Of a stretch of 64,000 bases of DNA, positions 27,962 through 40,590 are shown piece by piece (the first letter of the stretch is position 1; each line of letters starts with the position of its first letter). The DNA is taken from contig JAMWFC010000076.1 in NCBI GenBank assembly GCA_027475525.1, positions 62,001 through 126,000 on the forward strand, read 5' to 3'. A program made the position numbers and the translations under genes. The stretch is from Macrolepiota albuminosa. Its lineage: Eukaryota; Basidiomycota; Agaricomycetes; Agaricales; Agaricaceae. The notes under the pieces were generated by a model. That model did no database searches and was not told where the DNA came from. It saw only the letters and a program-made list of their open reading frames with translations.

Positions 27962-29014
27962 TGATAGGCTTCTACTCAGACTGAGCACATCAAGAGGCAC
28001 ATTACAGGCCTACAGACACAGGCCATACTCAAGACTCTAGCAATCCTCTTGGACACAGAAAACCACAGACCTTAGCACTCAATTATAGGCACTGTTTATC
28101 AGTCTAAACCACCACTACTAAGTCTTCAGCATATACCACTTATTGACCTTGGAGAATTAGGAGACCAAGGACTCAGGGCACTAGCATGATGGCAGGGACA
28201 CGACTTTGACCAAATCCCGATCAGTTCCATAAAGGAGTTAGCATTAGGTGCTGCCATGGGACGAGGCACTTCAATCAGAAGTCTAAAGAATCAGCAGCGA
28301 TGGAACAGGATATACTCTAGCCCGATATTTTATCCATCAAGAATTGATACCAGGTTTAGCGCCAACAGCAGAACTCATAGCGTCTGTCAAGGATTTTCTG
28401 GCCATACTCCGCAAAGGCCTGGCCAATCAAAATTACACTAAAAAGTGAGCAGACTTATACAAAGTTTAAGTCAGTTTAGAGTTGCCATGACCAATAGGCT
28501 ATAATGCTGTTGGTCGCCATTGCCCTATATGTGCCAGTTGCCGTTACCTACAACCACGAGGAGAGGCGCTAATTGGTAGCACCGCAAATGGACTTATTTT
28601 AAAAATATAGCAGCACATAGTATAAAAAATAGCTACTCTGGATATACATAACAACGAATTGTAACCGCTTGAGCATCCAGTTACACTTAGCATTCAAATT
28701 GCGCTAGCTTTCTCTGACTTCGTCACTAAGTCAGGTGCTAGACTTGTTTATCTCATCTTCATTGTTTACAGTGCCACCTATGGGTACATTACGCTGCACT
28801 ACTTGCTTTTTCTTCTATATTTTTGTGTAAACTACAACACTTACCGTCTGCCAGGTAGCACCTGAGGTGCTATCATCTAGCACGTCATTCTATCACCTCT
28901 GCTTGAGTACACCGAGACTCTGTCAGGACTCCTCATAACTATGCATGCCAAGCGCTAGAGACAGTGTTGTACTGCGTATATGTCCAGCACACCCAACTAC
29001 AGTTGGCGTCATCA
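27962..29014 (+). repeat. Family A gypsy 5' LTR of old copy A2
   Basis: 1053 bp from TGATAGGCTTCTACTCAG to GTTGGCGTCATCA, collinear with the 1070-bp A1 LTRs and followed by the same PBS context (TTTTGGAGCCCAC). It is rich in TpG/CpA where A1 has CpG. The flank is GCGG at 27958-27961; the matching right flank is lost. Confidence 0.9.
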
Positions 29015-29589
29015 TTTTGGAGCCCACTGCAAGAGGTTCTATTGAGACAGAATTCCGCTGGAAACTTGAGCCCAGCAACAGCACCACCTCCTGTTGGAGA
29101 GCGCTTTTGAACCAAGCACCACTGACTCACCACACATACTAGGCACACTACCAAGACAAACTTTAGACCAAGAGCTTGAGGCCGCCCCAGACAGCTTAGC
29201 CGAAAGCTTTTTCCCTTTTTCCTGACCTTTTGAGTATTTAGCAGGCAAAAACCATATGCCACTTATGCCTTTAAAAGAGTTATCTATGTTATTGTCGCCA
29301 GAACCTAGCAACTCAGAGCTAACTGAGCCCGTACTTACTACATCAATGCTAAGTAACACAAGCACTACCACACTTCCTACCTTGACACACACACCTGCCA
29401 GTATGGAGCAGCCAAATAACCAGTGCATGCCCCCTTGAAATCACTTCTCATCGCCAAAATGGGACAAAACGAAGCCCTATGAACTGACTCAGTATTTCAA
29501 GGAGTTGGAGTATTTGCTATGCGACTGCCGCATGACAGACAATACACAGATAAAAGAATATGCTGCCAGATATATCTCATACGATATGG
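29015..29589 (+). pseudogene. A2 gag, N-terminal piece
   Basis: Homologous to the start of A1 gag: LEELSMLLSPEPSNSELTEP-like sequence near 29275-29330, MEQPNNQCMPP near 29402, then KWDKTKPYELTQYFKELEYL and ARYISYD before the A3 LTR at 29590. Stops (for example TGA at 29437) and CpG-to-TpG changes inactivate it. Confidence 0.85.
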
Positions 29590-30654
29590 TGATAGGTTTT
29601 CACTCGGACTGAGCACATCAAGAGACATTATAGGCCAACCAACACTTGACGTACTGAAGACTCTGGTGACCAGTTTGGAATATAGAGCAGCCCTAGCTCT
29701 GGCACTCTACTACATCCATTTACTCTAATTGCCAGCTACCAGGCCTTCAGCACACTCCATTCACCTATTCTAAGGACGAAGGAGGCTCAGAATATATAGC
29801 GCTAACACAATGGTGGAAGGGGACTCTAACCAAACCCCGATCACTTCCAGAAGGAGTCAGCAGCAGGTGCTGCCATTTGACGAGGCACTTCAATCAAAAG
29901 TCTAAAAGGATCAATAACGGCGGCACAGGATATACTTAAATCCGACATCTGGACCTGTCAGAAACTGATACAATAAGTAGCGCTGACATTAGTGCTCACA
30001 GCGTCTGTTGAGGATTTTCTGACCATACTCCGGAACAGCCTGGCCAATTGGATTTATAGTAAAAGTGAGCAGACTCATATAATTCTAAGTCAATATAGAG
30101 TCACTGTTGGTCGCCATGGATCATAACGCCGTTGGTTGCCGTCATCCATATGCAAAAAGTCACTGTTGACAGATCACCGTTAGAGGACACCATGAAGAGA
30201 GGCGCTAGGAGGTAGCGCTGCAGATGGACTTTTTATCTTGGCAAACATGGTAGTGCGTAGTATATAAAATAGCTACTTCACATGTATATGACAATAAATC
30301 GTAACCTCTTGAGCCCATAGTTATACATAGCATTTAAATTGCACTAGCTTTCTCTGACTTCGTCATTAAGTCGGGTGCTAGCCTCATCTATCTCATCTTT
30401 GTCATTTATAGTGCCACTTACGGACACAATATGCTGCACTACTTGTCTTTTCTTCTATATCTTTGTTTAAGCTACAACACTTACCGTCTGTCAGGTAGCA
30501 CCCAAGATGCTATCATCTAGCACATTGTTCTATCACCTCTGCTTGAGCACACCGAGACTCTGTCGGGACTCCTCACAACTACTTATGCCAAGTGCTGGAG
30601 ACAGTGTTGTACTGCATATATGTCCAGCGTACCCAACCACAGTAGGCATCATCA
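29590..30654 (+). mobile_element. Solo LTR, family A (A3), in A2 gag
   Basis: 1065 bp, TGATAGGTTTTCACTCGG to TAGGCATCATCA, with exact 4-bp target duplication ATGG (29586-29589, 30655-30658). A2 gag resumes on the other side (ESWTGLKEF region). It is extensively CpG-decayed compared with A1 LTRs. Confidence 0.93.
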
Positions 30655-30825
30655 ATGGCCAAATCATGGACAGATTTAAAGGAGTTCCAAGGACTTACAA
30701 ACAATGCGGTGCCAAGGCCTTTTACCTATAATGAATAGAAGAAGGCTATTATTTATTTATATCCTGGCGCTGAAGAAGCTACACGTTATATGGTAATGGA
30801 AATTCAGAAGTTGGTACAAGACACC
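30655..30825 (+). pseudogene. A2 gag, middle piece
   Basis: Between two insertions, gag reads MDRFKGVPRTYKQ.., PFTYNE, LFIYPGAEEATRYMVMEIQKLVQDT (split here for length: LYPGAEEATRY; VMEIQKLVQDT). The next codons (FAAGIYTLG) are found at 45396, after the B LTR and A1. Confidence 0.85.
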
Positions 30826-31133
30826 TGTCACGACCCCTTCCCTCCGGGCCCACCCCGAGACACCCCCGGAACACCCTCCGGGACCCTCCCTCCGACCCCA
30901 CAGGACACACTCCGCCATCACGACCGCCGGCACCGCCATCACGCGCATCAAGGACCGCCATCAGCCGCCACCAGCCCCGATCAACGATCCCATCACGCAT
31001 CACGCATCACGGCTCCATCCGCGCCAATTGATCATGCGGCCCACACGCGCGATCCCGGTGTGCAGCCCCTGCCGCTACTCAATGACCCCGGAACCCATCC
31101 CAGACATCCCGGAACCCCGAGACCCGGCCCCGT
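30826..31133 (+). mobile_element. Family B solo LTR, left part
   Basis: Starts TGTCACGACCCCTTCC, the reverse complement of the right part of the LTR at 61669-62421. With 44975-45388 it makes one LTR of about 720 bp flanked by exact 5-bp target duplication ACACC (30821-30825, 45389-45393). Element A1 sits in the middle. It is GC-rich, with much less CpG loss than the B LTR at 1803. Confidence 0.93.
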
Positions 31134-32203
31134 TGATAGGCTTCTACTCGGACTGAGCGCATCAAGGGACATTATAGGCCAACCGACACTTGACGTACGC
31201 AGGACTCTGGCGACCAGTTGGGAGTATAGAGCAGCTCTAGCTCTGGCAAACTACTACAGGATTTAGAAATTTATCCTAACCCCTAGCTACCAAGCCTTCA
31301 GCACTCTCCTTTCACCTAGCCCAAGGACGAAGGAGGCTCATAACATATAGCGCTAACACGACGGCGGGAGAGGACTATAACTAAACCCCGATCACTTCCA
31401 GAAGGAGCCAGCAGCAGGCGCTGCCATTGGACGAGGCACTTCAATCAGAAGTCTAAAGGGATCAATGACGGCGGCACTGGATATACTTAAATCCGACATC
31501 TGGACCTGACAGGAACTAATACAATGAGTAGCGCTGACATTAGCGCTCACGGCGTCTGTCGAGGATTTTCCGACCATACCCCGGAACGGCCTGGCCAATC
31601 GGAGTTATAGAAAAGTGAGCAGACTCGTACAACTCTAAGTCAATATGGAGTCACCGCAGGTCGCCGTGGGTCATAACGCCGTTGGTCGCCGTCAGCCATG
31701 TGCACAAGGTCGCCGTTGACAGGTCGCCGTTAGAGTAAACCACGAGGAGAGGCGCTAGGAGGTAGCGCCGCAGATGGACTTGTATCTTGGCAAACACGGT
31801 AGCGCACTGTATATAAAATAGCTACTTTTCATGTATATAACAACGAATCGTAACCCCTCGAACACACAGTTACACTTAGCGTTCAACTCGCGCTAGCTTC
31901 CTTCGACTTCGTCACTAAGTCGGGCGCTAGCTTCGTCTATTTCGTCTTCATCGTTTGCGGTGCCACCTACGGGCACAATACGCTGCGCTATTCGTCTTTT
32001 CTCCAATATTCTTGCCTAAACTACGACGCTTACCGTCTGCCAGGTAGCCCCCGAAGCGCTATAATCTAGCGCATCGTTTTACCACTTCCACTCGAGCACA
32101 CCGGGACCCTGTCAGGACTCCTCACAACTACGTACGCCAAGCGCTGGAGACGGCGTTGTACTGCGTATACGTCCAGCGCACCCAACCACAGTTGGCGTCA
32201 TCA
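31134..32203 (+). repeat. A1 5' LTR
   Basis: TGATAGGCTTCTACTCGG to GTTGGCGTCATCA, 1070 bp. TATA box TATATAAA at 31810-31817, so transcription should start shortly downstream. CpG-rich, unlike A2/A3. Translation of a long minus-strand frame in it is identical in the 3' LTR. Confidence 0.96.
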
Positions 32204-32206
32204 TTT

Positions 32207-32226
32207 TGGAGCCCACCGCGAGGGGT
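32207..32226 (+). promoter_or_regulatory. A1 primer binding site
   Basis: TGGAGCCCACCGCGAG begins three bases after the LTR. A PBS starting TGG and complementary to a tRNA 3' end (..GTGGGCTCCA) fits a conventional gypsy primer, unlike the half-tRNA site in the copia families. The tRNA identity was not determined. Confidence 0.55.
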
Positions 32227-32282
32227 TCTTCTGAGACAGAATTCCGCCGGAAACTCGAGCCCAGCGACAGCGCCGCCTCCTG

Positions 32283-34786
32283 TTGGAGAGCGCGCTTGAA
32301 CCAAGTACCACCAAATCACCACACTTACCAGGCGCGCTACCGAGACAGACTTTGGATCAGGAGCTTGAGGCCGCACCAGACAGCTTAGCCGAGAGCTTTT
32401 TCCCGTTTTCTCGACCATTTGAATACTTAGCAGGCGAAAACCATACGCCGCTTACGCCTCTAGAAGAGTTATCTAGGCTATTATCGCCAGAACCTAGCGA
32501 CTCGGAGCTAACTGAGCCGATACCTACGACATCGACGCTAAGTAACACAAGCACCACCACCCTTCCTACCTCGACAAATACACCCATCGGTATGGATCAG
32601 CCGAACAACCAGCGCATGCCACCCCGAAACCACTTCTCGTCGCCAAAATGGGACGAAACGAAACCTCGCGAACTAACGCAGTACTTCAAAGAGTTGGAGT
32701 ATCTGCTACGCGACTGTCGGGTGACCGACGATACACAGATGAAAGAATACGCCGCCAGATACGTCTCATACGACACAGCCGAATCATGGACAGGGCTGAA
32801 GGAGTTCCAAGGACTTACTAGTGACGCACCACCTAGGCCTTTTACCTATGATGAATGGAAAAAGGCTATCATTCATTTATATCCTGGCGCCGAAGAAGCT
32901 ACGCGTTATACGGTAATGGAAATCCAGAAGCTAGTACAGGACACTTTCGCGGCTGGCATCTATACATTAGGAGCGCTATCGACTTATTATCGCGATTTCC
33001 AGCGGATAGCGAGATGGCTGGTCCAAAATGGGAAGTTATATGGGAACGAGGAGCGCCGTTTGTTTCAACAAGGATTCCCGACTTCGTTATGGACTAAGAT
33101 TGCGCGACGCTTGGAGATCATTATGCATGACCATCACCCCGAGGAACCATACGACATAGAAAAGGTCTTTGAGGCAGGAAAGTGGGTATTAAAAGGCACG
33201 GATACGGGAATACCATTACAGCGACCTGGGGCGGACCACGGAGGAATGGCACCCAAGACAGAATCGCCAGCGACTAGCGCCGCTAATGACCGTAACGGGT
33301 ACGTCAAGAAGGAGGATTTGGAGAATGCCGTTAGCAATGCAGTCGCTAACGTCATGAATAAACTGGAAACCTTGATCTCGACTAGTCTCTCGGCGCCTAG
33401 AAACAACGTACCGACGGGACTTTGCCATTTTTGCGGCGAGGCAGGACATACCATGACCAGGGGTAGGTGCGCTATCCTTGAACAATATCTGCGACAAGGG
33501 AAGGCGCGCCGGGGAATGGACGGGAAACTAGTCTTACCTTCGGGCGCTATCATTCCCCTATATCCCGAGCATAAGACGTTCCAGGGACGCATTGACGAGT
33601 GGCACCGTCGGAACCCCGGGAACTTAGCGACAGGCAACCTAAATAGCACAACGACCACAGAAGCAGAGGCGACTCCTCAACAAGCACTAATTCACGAAGT
33701 ACTCCAGCTAAACGCTATCAGTGACCGACCCACGCTATCCCGCGAGGAAAGGATTGAGACGCTAGAAAAGGAACTGAGGTCGCTAAAGAATCAGGTCTTC
33801 GATGGAGTGGAGATCAAAAAGGGCAAGCAGCCTTTGAAGGATTACAGACCGTCGGGCGCGACGACAGGTCCCACCCCAACACCAGCCTCAACCTCTAGCG
33901 CTAACGACGAAGTACCAGAAGCCACCAAAGCGCCGGCTGCTCCGGAACCACCGCTACATCCTTACGCTGGACTAGGAGGCAACTACGCCCCGCCCCTCAA
34001 TCGTAACTTTGGAGCGCCAGATAAGCCTACGGGGGGATATCGACCCACAGCGCCTATATATGATCTGGAGAAGTCGAAGTTAGTTTTTGATCGCATCATG
34101 CAAAGTCAGGTTACGCTATCGGTAGGAGAGTTGTGCAGCGTGGCGCCAGATGTCAGGAATCAGATGCGTACAGCGGTTACCCCTCGACGGAACGTTGCTA
34201 ACAATGTAACGGCGGTGGACGAATGCGACGACGCGCTACCTGGATTCGCGTACATAACGGAGACGGTCGCGTCGGAAATCAAAGAAGAGACCGCGCCACC
34301 CAAAGAAGCTACGTCCATTGACCCGGTCGAAACCTACCTCAAATCGCTAAGATCTAGCGACGATCCCGCCATCTTGACAGTAGCCCAAGACTCTCACGCG
34401 ATTCGCTCAATTATGCTGACAGTTGATGGGAAAAGCGAAATAGAGTCGATCGTGGATAGCGGATCCCAAATTATTTCAATGGCTGCCGACGTCGCTAACG
34501 AGCTGGGTATCATTTACGATCCAACGATCATTCTTAACATGCAGAGCGCTAACGGCACGATTGATCGATCCTTGGGGATGGCTCGGAACGTGCCATGCGC
34601 TATAGGCGATCTAACGTTCTATCTACAAATTCACATACTTAGGTCACCTGCCTACGATTTATTATTAGGAAGGCCCTTCGATGTGCTAGCGCGATCAGTA
34701 GTCAAAACAACGTCCGAGGAGGAAACGACGCTAACTATTAGCGACCCCAATTCTGGAGTCAGAAGAACGGTACCGACATTTCCCCG
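32283..34786 (+). CDS. A1 Gag-protease polyprotein
   Basis: An open frame of about 840 codons. Counting from 32283 (a TTG; the first in-frame ATG is 32592), a low-complexity acidic leader is followed by the capsid-like region (FSSPKWDETKPRELTQYF, then YLLRDCR and LYPGAEEATRY). A zinc knuckle CHFCGEAGHTMTRGRC lies at about residue 381, with spacing C-X2-C-X4-H-X6-C, two residues longer than the usual last gap. An aspartic protease follows with IVDSGS (Asp at about residue 725) and LLLGRPF. The 77-bp duplication at 34710-34863 cuts the frame; without it gag would end at TGA 34952-34954, overlapping the pol ATG. Old copy A2 is collinear. Confidence 0.9.
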
Positions 34787-34863
34787 ACGTCCGAGGAGGA
34801 AACGACGCTAACTATTAGCGACCCCAATTCTGGAGTCAGAAGAACGGTACCGACATTTCCCCG
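34710..34863. repeat. 77-bp tandem duplication 1
   Basis: Copies 34710-34786 and 34787-34863 are identical. It truncates the gag-protease frame. Confidence 0.97.
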
Positions 34864-34946
34864 GGGAGGTTCCAGAAGCCTGGACCAAGAAAGCGACCTT
34901 ACGTTAGTGACGAACCTTGCGAGTGTTTTCCGGCGCCATCGAGGAG

Positions 34947-37900
34947 ATGAGTGATGAGGATCATGGAGATGAAGCGCTTGTTTTGGACTATAATCATCGG
35001 ACTGGGCAAGTAACCCTTATATCATATACCCCTTTAGCCCCTGAGATCTTGAACACCTCTACGTCGCTTACTAGCGAAGCTTTATCCTACTTATACCTCA
35101 CTGCATCCGATATTACTGAAAATCTTTCGACAGACACTTATTTCGTTTCTTCCCCTGATTCTAAAGAACCTTTGATATCCGGTTTCGCTAGAAACCAGAG
35201 TTCCATTTATAATACGTTTGCTAACAACAGTACCCCTAAGCGCAAAGGGGTTCAGGTTAAAAAGAAATACAAGCCAGTAGCGCTTAAAACGAAACCGGTA
35301 GCGAGCGGCGTACCCGAGGAATTTCGCATCGAAAGAAAGATCATTGGAGACCCGTTAGCGACCCTTCCCGAACTTAATCCGAACCCGCCACCCTTTGAAC
35401 CTACTGGACGATTTACGGAAGAACGACGAGCGCTATTCCTTAGCGCCCACGATACAGGCTTTCTATCGACGGCGGAACTAGATGTATTGACCGACATTAT
35501 GCGAAAACAAAACGAGGCATTTGCTTGGGAGGATTCCGAACGCGGTAAACTGAGAACTGACTTCTTTCCGCCAGTGGTTATACCAACGATACCTCACGTA
35601 CCTTGGACCGAGCATAACCGCCCTATACCGCCGGGTATTGAAGCGGAGGTTTGCCAAATTATTCGTTCCAAAATAGCGGCGGGAGTTTACGAGCCTTCCA
35701 ATTCGGCATACCGGTCGCGATGGTTTTGTGTACTGAAGAAAAATGGCAAGCTACGTATAGTTCACAGTCTGGAGCCGCTGAACAAAGTCACGATTCGTCA
35801 TTCAGGGGTACCGCCCTTCCCCGATCACGTCGCTGAATCGTTCGCGGGAAGAATATGTGGCGCTACCCTGGATCTGTACGTGGGGTACCGCCCTTCCCCG
35901 ATCACGTCGCTGAATCGTTCGCGGGAAGAATATGTGGCGCTACCCTGGATCTGTACGTGGCTATGACGAGCGCTTGATTCACCCTTCCTCTCGCGACTTA
36001 ACTACATTTCAAACGCCATTCGGAGCGCTACGACTGGTTACACTTCCCATGGGGTGGACGAACTCGGTACCCATATTCCACGACGACATTACGTTTATTC
36101 TACAACCCGAAATACCCCACCATGTGCTTAGTTTTATCGACGATGTTGGCGTTAAGGGCCCAAAAGATTGGCGCCTTGTAGATGGCAAGCCCGAAGTGCA
36201 CCCGGAAAATCCTAATATCCGCATGGCGCTATGGGACTTCTTCCAATTGGTCAACCGGGTGCTTCAGCGCATGAAATATTGTGGTGGAACGTTCTCAGGA
36301 CACAAGTTGGTTCTTTGCGCACCACAATTTAAAATTTTGGGGCACGTTTGCACGCCAGAAGGCAGGATCCCTGAGGAGAGCCGATTAGCGCTTCTAGAGA
36401 AGTGGGGAGTCTGCCATAACCTCTCGGAAGTTCGCGCGTTTCTAGGCACGGTAGGCGTGCTGCGCATGTTCATACACCATTTTTCACATCGAGCGCACGC
36501 GCTAAATCGCTTAACTCGTTCAGGGGTCCCCTTCGAATTCGGACCCGACCAAATTAACGCCCAAAAGGACTTAGTGAAGGCACTGCAGGAAGCGAAGCCA
36601 TTGGTACCCATCGATTATACTACATCCGATCCAGTTATACTTGCCGTCGACACTTCTTACATCGCGGTTGGCTTCTTTTTGTGTCAATGTGATAGCGCGA
36701 ATCGAAAAATCAGACGCTACAATCGCTTCGGATCGATTACCCTTAACGACAGAGAATCGCGCTACAGTCAGCCCAAACTGGAATTATATGGACTGTTTCG
36801 AGCGTTCCAGGCGCTGCGCATGTATCTTATTGGGGTTCGAAACCTGATTGTCGAAGTGGACGCACGCTACATCAAAGGAATGCTTCAGAACCCAGACATT
36901 CAACCTTCGGCTAGCATGAATCGCTGGGTGGTAGCGATACTAATGTTTCACTTCGAGCTCGTGCATGTCAAAAGTGCGTTTCATGGACCTGATGGACTAT
37001 CTAGGCGACCTAGGCAACCGGAGGACGAAGCGCTAGACGAAAGCGATAATGACGTATTTGACGACTGGATTGACCGGTTGCACGGTTTCATACATATTAT
37101 TCAATTGCCTATTTCGGCCCTTCGCGAAGACCAACCTGTCTCGACCTGGCTACACCCTATCATTCCGTACCACCCTAATCCGTATCAGGCTCCATTGACT
37201 TTTTACACGGCCAGTATCTATAACGTCGCTAAGCCGCATAATGATCTAAAGATAGTCGAGGAACCAAGACCCTTACGGGAAGATAGTCGCAACCTTCCAT
37301 ATTCGGCGGTACCTCGTAGCGCCAAGGCTAAGTCAGAAGACCAACGAGTTGATCAGGTTAGGAAATGGTTACAGGATTTGCGACGACCATCAGACCTTAC
37401 GGACACGGAATACGCCACATTCATTCGATATGCAACGACTTTCTTTATGGTTGAAAATCGGCTTTGGCGACGAAATAGGTCTGGCGCGCACAAATTAGTA
37501 ATCAAGCCCGAGGGCCGCGTCAGGATTTTGCGCGCTATGCATGATGACTTGGGACATCGAGGACTCTACGCGACGCGGGCGAATTTATTGGAACGTTTTT
37601 GGTGGCCTCAAGTTAGCGCCGATATCGCATGGTATATTCGTACTTGTCATCTCTGCCAAATCCAACAGACGCGCCAAGTCCTTATACCCCCAACCGTAGC
37701 GACCCCAGCACCCTTGTTCGGCAAAATATATATCGACACTATGCACATGCCCAAGTCGGGACGCTACAAGTACATTATTCAGGGAAGGTGTTCCTTGGTA
37801 CATTGGCCGGAGTTCCGTATGCTCCAGCGGGAAAATACCGATGCTATAGCTAAGTGGCTCTTCGAAGATGTTATTTGCAGATGGGGAGCCCTTCACGAGA

Positions 37901-38985
37901 TTGTTACAGACAACGGAGCGCCGATAGTTAAGGCGCTTACCTACCTCGCTAAGAAATACAACATACAGCATATTCGGATCTCAGGATACAATAAACGTGC
38001 TAACGGTATAGTGGAAAGGCCACATTTTGACGTACGACAGGCGCTATTTAAGGCGGTAGACGGCGACGAAAGTCGCTGGAGCGAAGCGACTTATTCGGTC
38101 TTTTGGTCTGAACGGGTTACCGTACGGAAGAGGATGGGCTGCTCTCCCTACTACGCGGCGACTGGCACCCATCCCTTGCTTCCAGCAGACGTTGTGGAGG
38201 CAACATACCTACAACCACCACCTAACTCAATCCTGTCCTCTACCGACCTTATTGCTAGGCGCGCTATTGACTTACAACGACGCATGGAGGATCTAGAGCG
38301 CCTACACGAGGTGGTATTTCAAGCTAGACGACAAGCCGCACTACGATTTGAAAGCGAGCATAGCGCTACTATTCGGGACTACAATTTTACAGCTGGCGCC
38401 TTAGTGCTAATGCGCAACTCGAAAATCGAAGTCACCCATAACAAAAAGATGCGACCTCGATACCTAGGGCCCCTCATAGTAGTTTCCCGCAATACTCGAA
38501 AATCGAAGTCACCCATAACAAAAAGATGCGACCTCGATACCTAGGGCCCCTCATAGTAGTTTCCCGCAATAGGGAGGAGCCTACGTACTCTGCGAGCTGG
38601 ACGGCTCGGTTTTGCATCGACCGGTAGCGGCGTTTCGACTCATTCCCTACTTAGCGCGTGAACACATTCCACTACCTTTGCCGGCGCTAGACATTGACAC
38701 GGCCAAACTGCGAGAGCTTGAAGAGACTGAGTTGGTGGACGATGACGACTACCTTTGCCGGCGCTAGACATTGACACGGCCAAACTGCGAGAGCTTGAAG
38801 AGACTGAGTTGGTGGACGATGACGAAATCACCCTGATGACGAAGAGGAACAATGAAAAACCACGGAAAACGAGGCGCCAGCGGTTAGCGCCCCCTGCTAC
38901 GGACTTAAAACATGCGCGAGTAATCATGAAAAGGGTGCATAACTTGACGATACTAATACATGCGGCATTACCAAACTATATTTGA
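34947..38985 (+). CDS. A1 Pol (RT, RNase H, integrase), broken by 77-bp duplications
   Basis: Separate pol frame. RT covers about 35400-36500, with WFCVLKKNGKLRIVHSLEPLN, PFGALRLVTLPMGWTNS and the catalytic FIDD (36133-36144). RNase H shows VDTSYIAVGFFLCQ and VEVDARYIKGML. Integrase has the H-H-C-C finger (H..LGHRGLY, CHLCQ) and Asp 37735, Asp 37909 and Glu 38014, i.e. D-X57-D-X34-E. GPY/F module RPRYLGPLIVV near 38450. The frame changes at 35805-35958, 38417-38570 and 38671-38824 each coincide with a 77-bp duplication; every segment is otherwise open, ending at 38985. It is likely functional in the real genome. No chromodomain was recognised. Confidence 0.9.
35805..35958. repeat. 77-bp tandem duplication 2
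   Basis: Copies 35805-35881 and 35882-35958 are identical. It splits RT just before the DERLIHPSSRD region. Confidence 0.97.
38417..38570. repeat. 77-bp tandem duplication 3
   Basis: Copies 38417-38493 and 38494-38570 are identical, in the GPY/F region of pol. Confidence 0.97.
38671..38824. repeat. 77-bp tandem duplication 4
   Basis: Copies 38671-38747 and 38748-38824 are identical, in the pol C-terminus. Confidence 0.97.
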
Positions 38986-38989
38986 CTAC

Positions 38990-39818
38990 AAAAAGCTTAA
39001 GACAGCGATGACGACCGCCGACGAGGACCCTTGACTCGCTCCTTGTGTCGCCTATAGGCGGGAGGAGCACCGGAAGGGGGACGAATGGCAACCGCCGACG
39101 AGGACCCTTGACTCGCTCCTTGTGTCGCCTATAGGCGGGAGGAGCACCGGAAGGGGGACGAATGGCAGCGTTAGCGGCGCGGGAGGAGCGACTGGAGGAG
39201 GAGGTGCGGGAGCGACTGGAGAAGGAAGTACGGGAGCGCGAGGAGGCACGGGAAGGGCGATTGTAGGTGGAGCGCGGGAAGGACCCGGGGGAGCGGCGGG
39301 ACGAGTAGGGGACAAGTACCACCCGGCCTCGTCCAAGCGACGCTCTAAAGCTGTGAAAGGAACGATCACGCGGTCAAGCACGGCTCTGCTGGCGTTAAGG
39401 TTGACAAGAACCGGAAGAGGGAGCCAGGAAAGGCTCTAGAAAAGGGGCAGGGAGTTAGCTAACCAAAGCTGGGCGAAAGAGGGATATAGGTACTAACCAA
39501 ACCCCCGGTCTCGCGGAGAAGACTATGAAGGCTCAACGCGGTACCAGTAATGGTCTCCTCCTACGACGAGCATAAGTATTCCCTAAAGCATGCGCTAATA
39601 AAGGGGTTTACGGTGACTAGGGACGGGTCTGTATCTATCTCCCATTCGGCGGAGGCCGCTAGCAGGATCCGGTATCGGCGCACAAGGGTCAATATGTTGC
39701 TGTTCTCTTGCGGAAAGCCGCCGTCAGGCATTAACGCGAGGAAGCGCTCGAGGCGATCTAGGATGAGAGGCCGGTGAACGAGTACGGGGTCATCAAGAAG
39801 GAGGGAAGGTTCTGGCAT
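38990..39818 (-). CDS. A1 antisense ORF 3
   Basis: A minus-strand frame begins at 39818 (MPEPSLLLDD) and gives an 85-residue helical N-terminus with RLERFLALMP and LVRRYRILLAASAEWE. It resembles the first exons of the other two antisense ORFs (hydrophobic helix, then R-rich helix with an acidic/aromatic end). A second frame, 39381-39052, starts VIVPFTALERRLDEAGWYLS and becomes Pro-rich. An intron probably joins them between about 39560 and 39400. The 77-bp duplication at 39014-39167 scrambles the end. No known family is recognised. Confidence 0.45.
39014..39167. repeat. 77-bp tandem duplication 5
   Basis: Copies 39014-39090 and 39091-39167 are identical, in the last exon of antisense ORF 3. 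Confidence 0.97.
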
Positions 39819-39868
39819 GATATGATACTAACCGGGTTAACTGCGCCAGAACCCATAAAATACCTCCA

Positions 39869-40022
39869 GCTGATTGCAGGGTCGCGGATACTTGGGAACT
39901 CTTACATGCGCAAACAATCATGAGGGGGGGGGAGAAGACAATGATGCTGATTGCAGGGTCGCGGATACTTGGGAACTCTTACATGCGCAAACAATCATGA
40001 GGGGGGGGGAGAAGACAATGAT
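39869..40022. repeat. 77-bp tandem duplication 6
   Basis: Copies 39869-39945 and 39946-40022 are identical, between antisense ORFs 3 and 2. Confidence 0.97.
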
Positions 40023-40341
40023 ACATTTCATATAACTACGACAAAAGAAATCAACTAGCCAAAATCTGTCAGCCCGGGGCGCCACGAAAAAGAAGAAGCC
40101 GACTTACATAAACGACATGGGAGACGGACGAGTATCAAGGACCGGGCAAAAGGAGAGGCCTGGAAGGCCGCCAGCCTTCAGTTGGACCGCGAAAAAGCCG
40201 GCCACCAGTAGACGAGCGGGGCGCCTAGCGGGGCAATGCGTTAGAAGGAAGAAAACAAGGTAATAAGGTAACGGACCAGGTAGTGACTCTCCTCCAGTAG
40301 CAACTCAAGACGCTCCTTCGTTTCCTTGGTCGCGATTTGCT

Positions 40342-40590
40342 TTATTGGGCGACTATCAGAAGAGAAGGAGGGCGAAAAAGGCAATAGCGCACCTGAAAAA
40401 TCCGACTCCAGTTTTTCTCCATACCGAAACGGGTCAACGGCAGGTCATCATTCCAGATCTCACAGGCCACACGAAGTAGCTGGCAGCGACGACCTAACTC
40501 AACGACTCCGTCGGTCAGCCCGGGCACGCCGACCTCGGGGTAGTGGTGGAAGAACGAGGTAGCGCGTTCCAGGAAAGTGGGGGGATCCAT
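40342..40590 (-). CDS. A1 antisense ORF 2, first exon
   Basis: From an ATG at 40590 the frame reads MDPPTFLERATSFFHHYPEV, then LGRRCQLLRVACEIWNDD and NWSRIFQ. A good splice donor (GTGCGC) follows at about 40393. Downstream, after a possible acceptor near 40360, a frame with KETKERLELLLEE suggests a coiled-coil second exon. It has the same size and residue pattern as the first exon of antisense gene 1 and ORF 3. Function unknown. The rest (39830-40340) holds a 77-bp duplication and no clear frame. Confidence 0.4.
   Translation of the reverse strand: MDPPTFLERATSFFHHYPEVGVPGLTDGVVELGRRCQLLRVACEIWNDDLPLTRFGMEKNWSRIFQVRYCLFRPPSLLIVAQ

Noticed and set aside
31392..31598. 68-residue minus-strand ORF in the A1 LTR, identical at 44163-44369
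   Set aside because: It is repeated only because the two LTRs are identical. It has no recognisable domain, and the older A LTRs do not keep it open.
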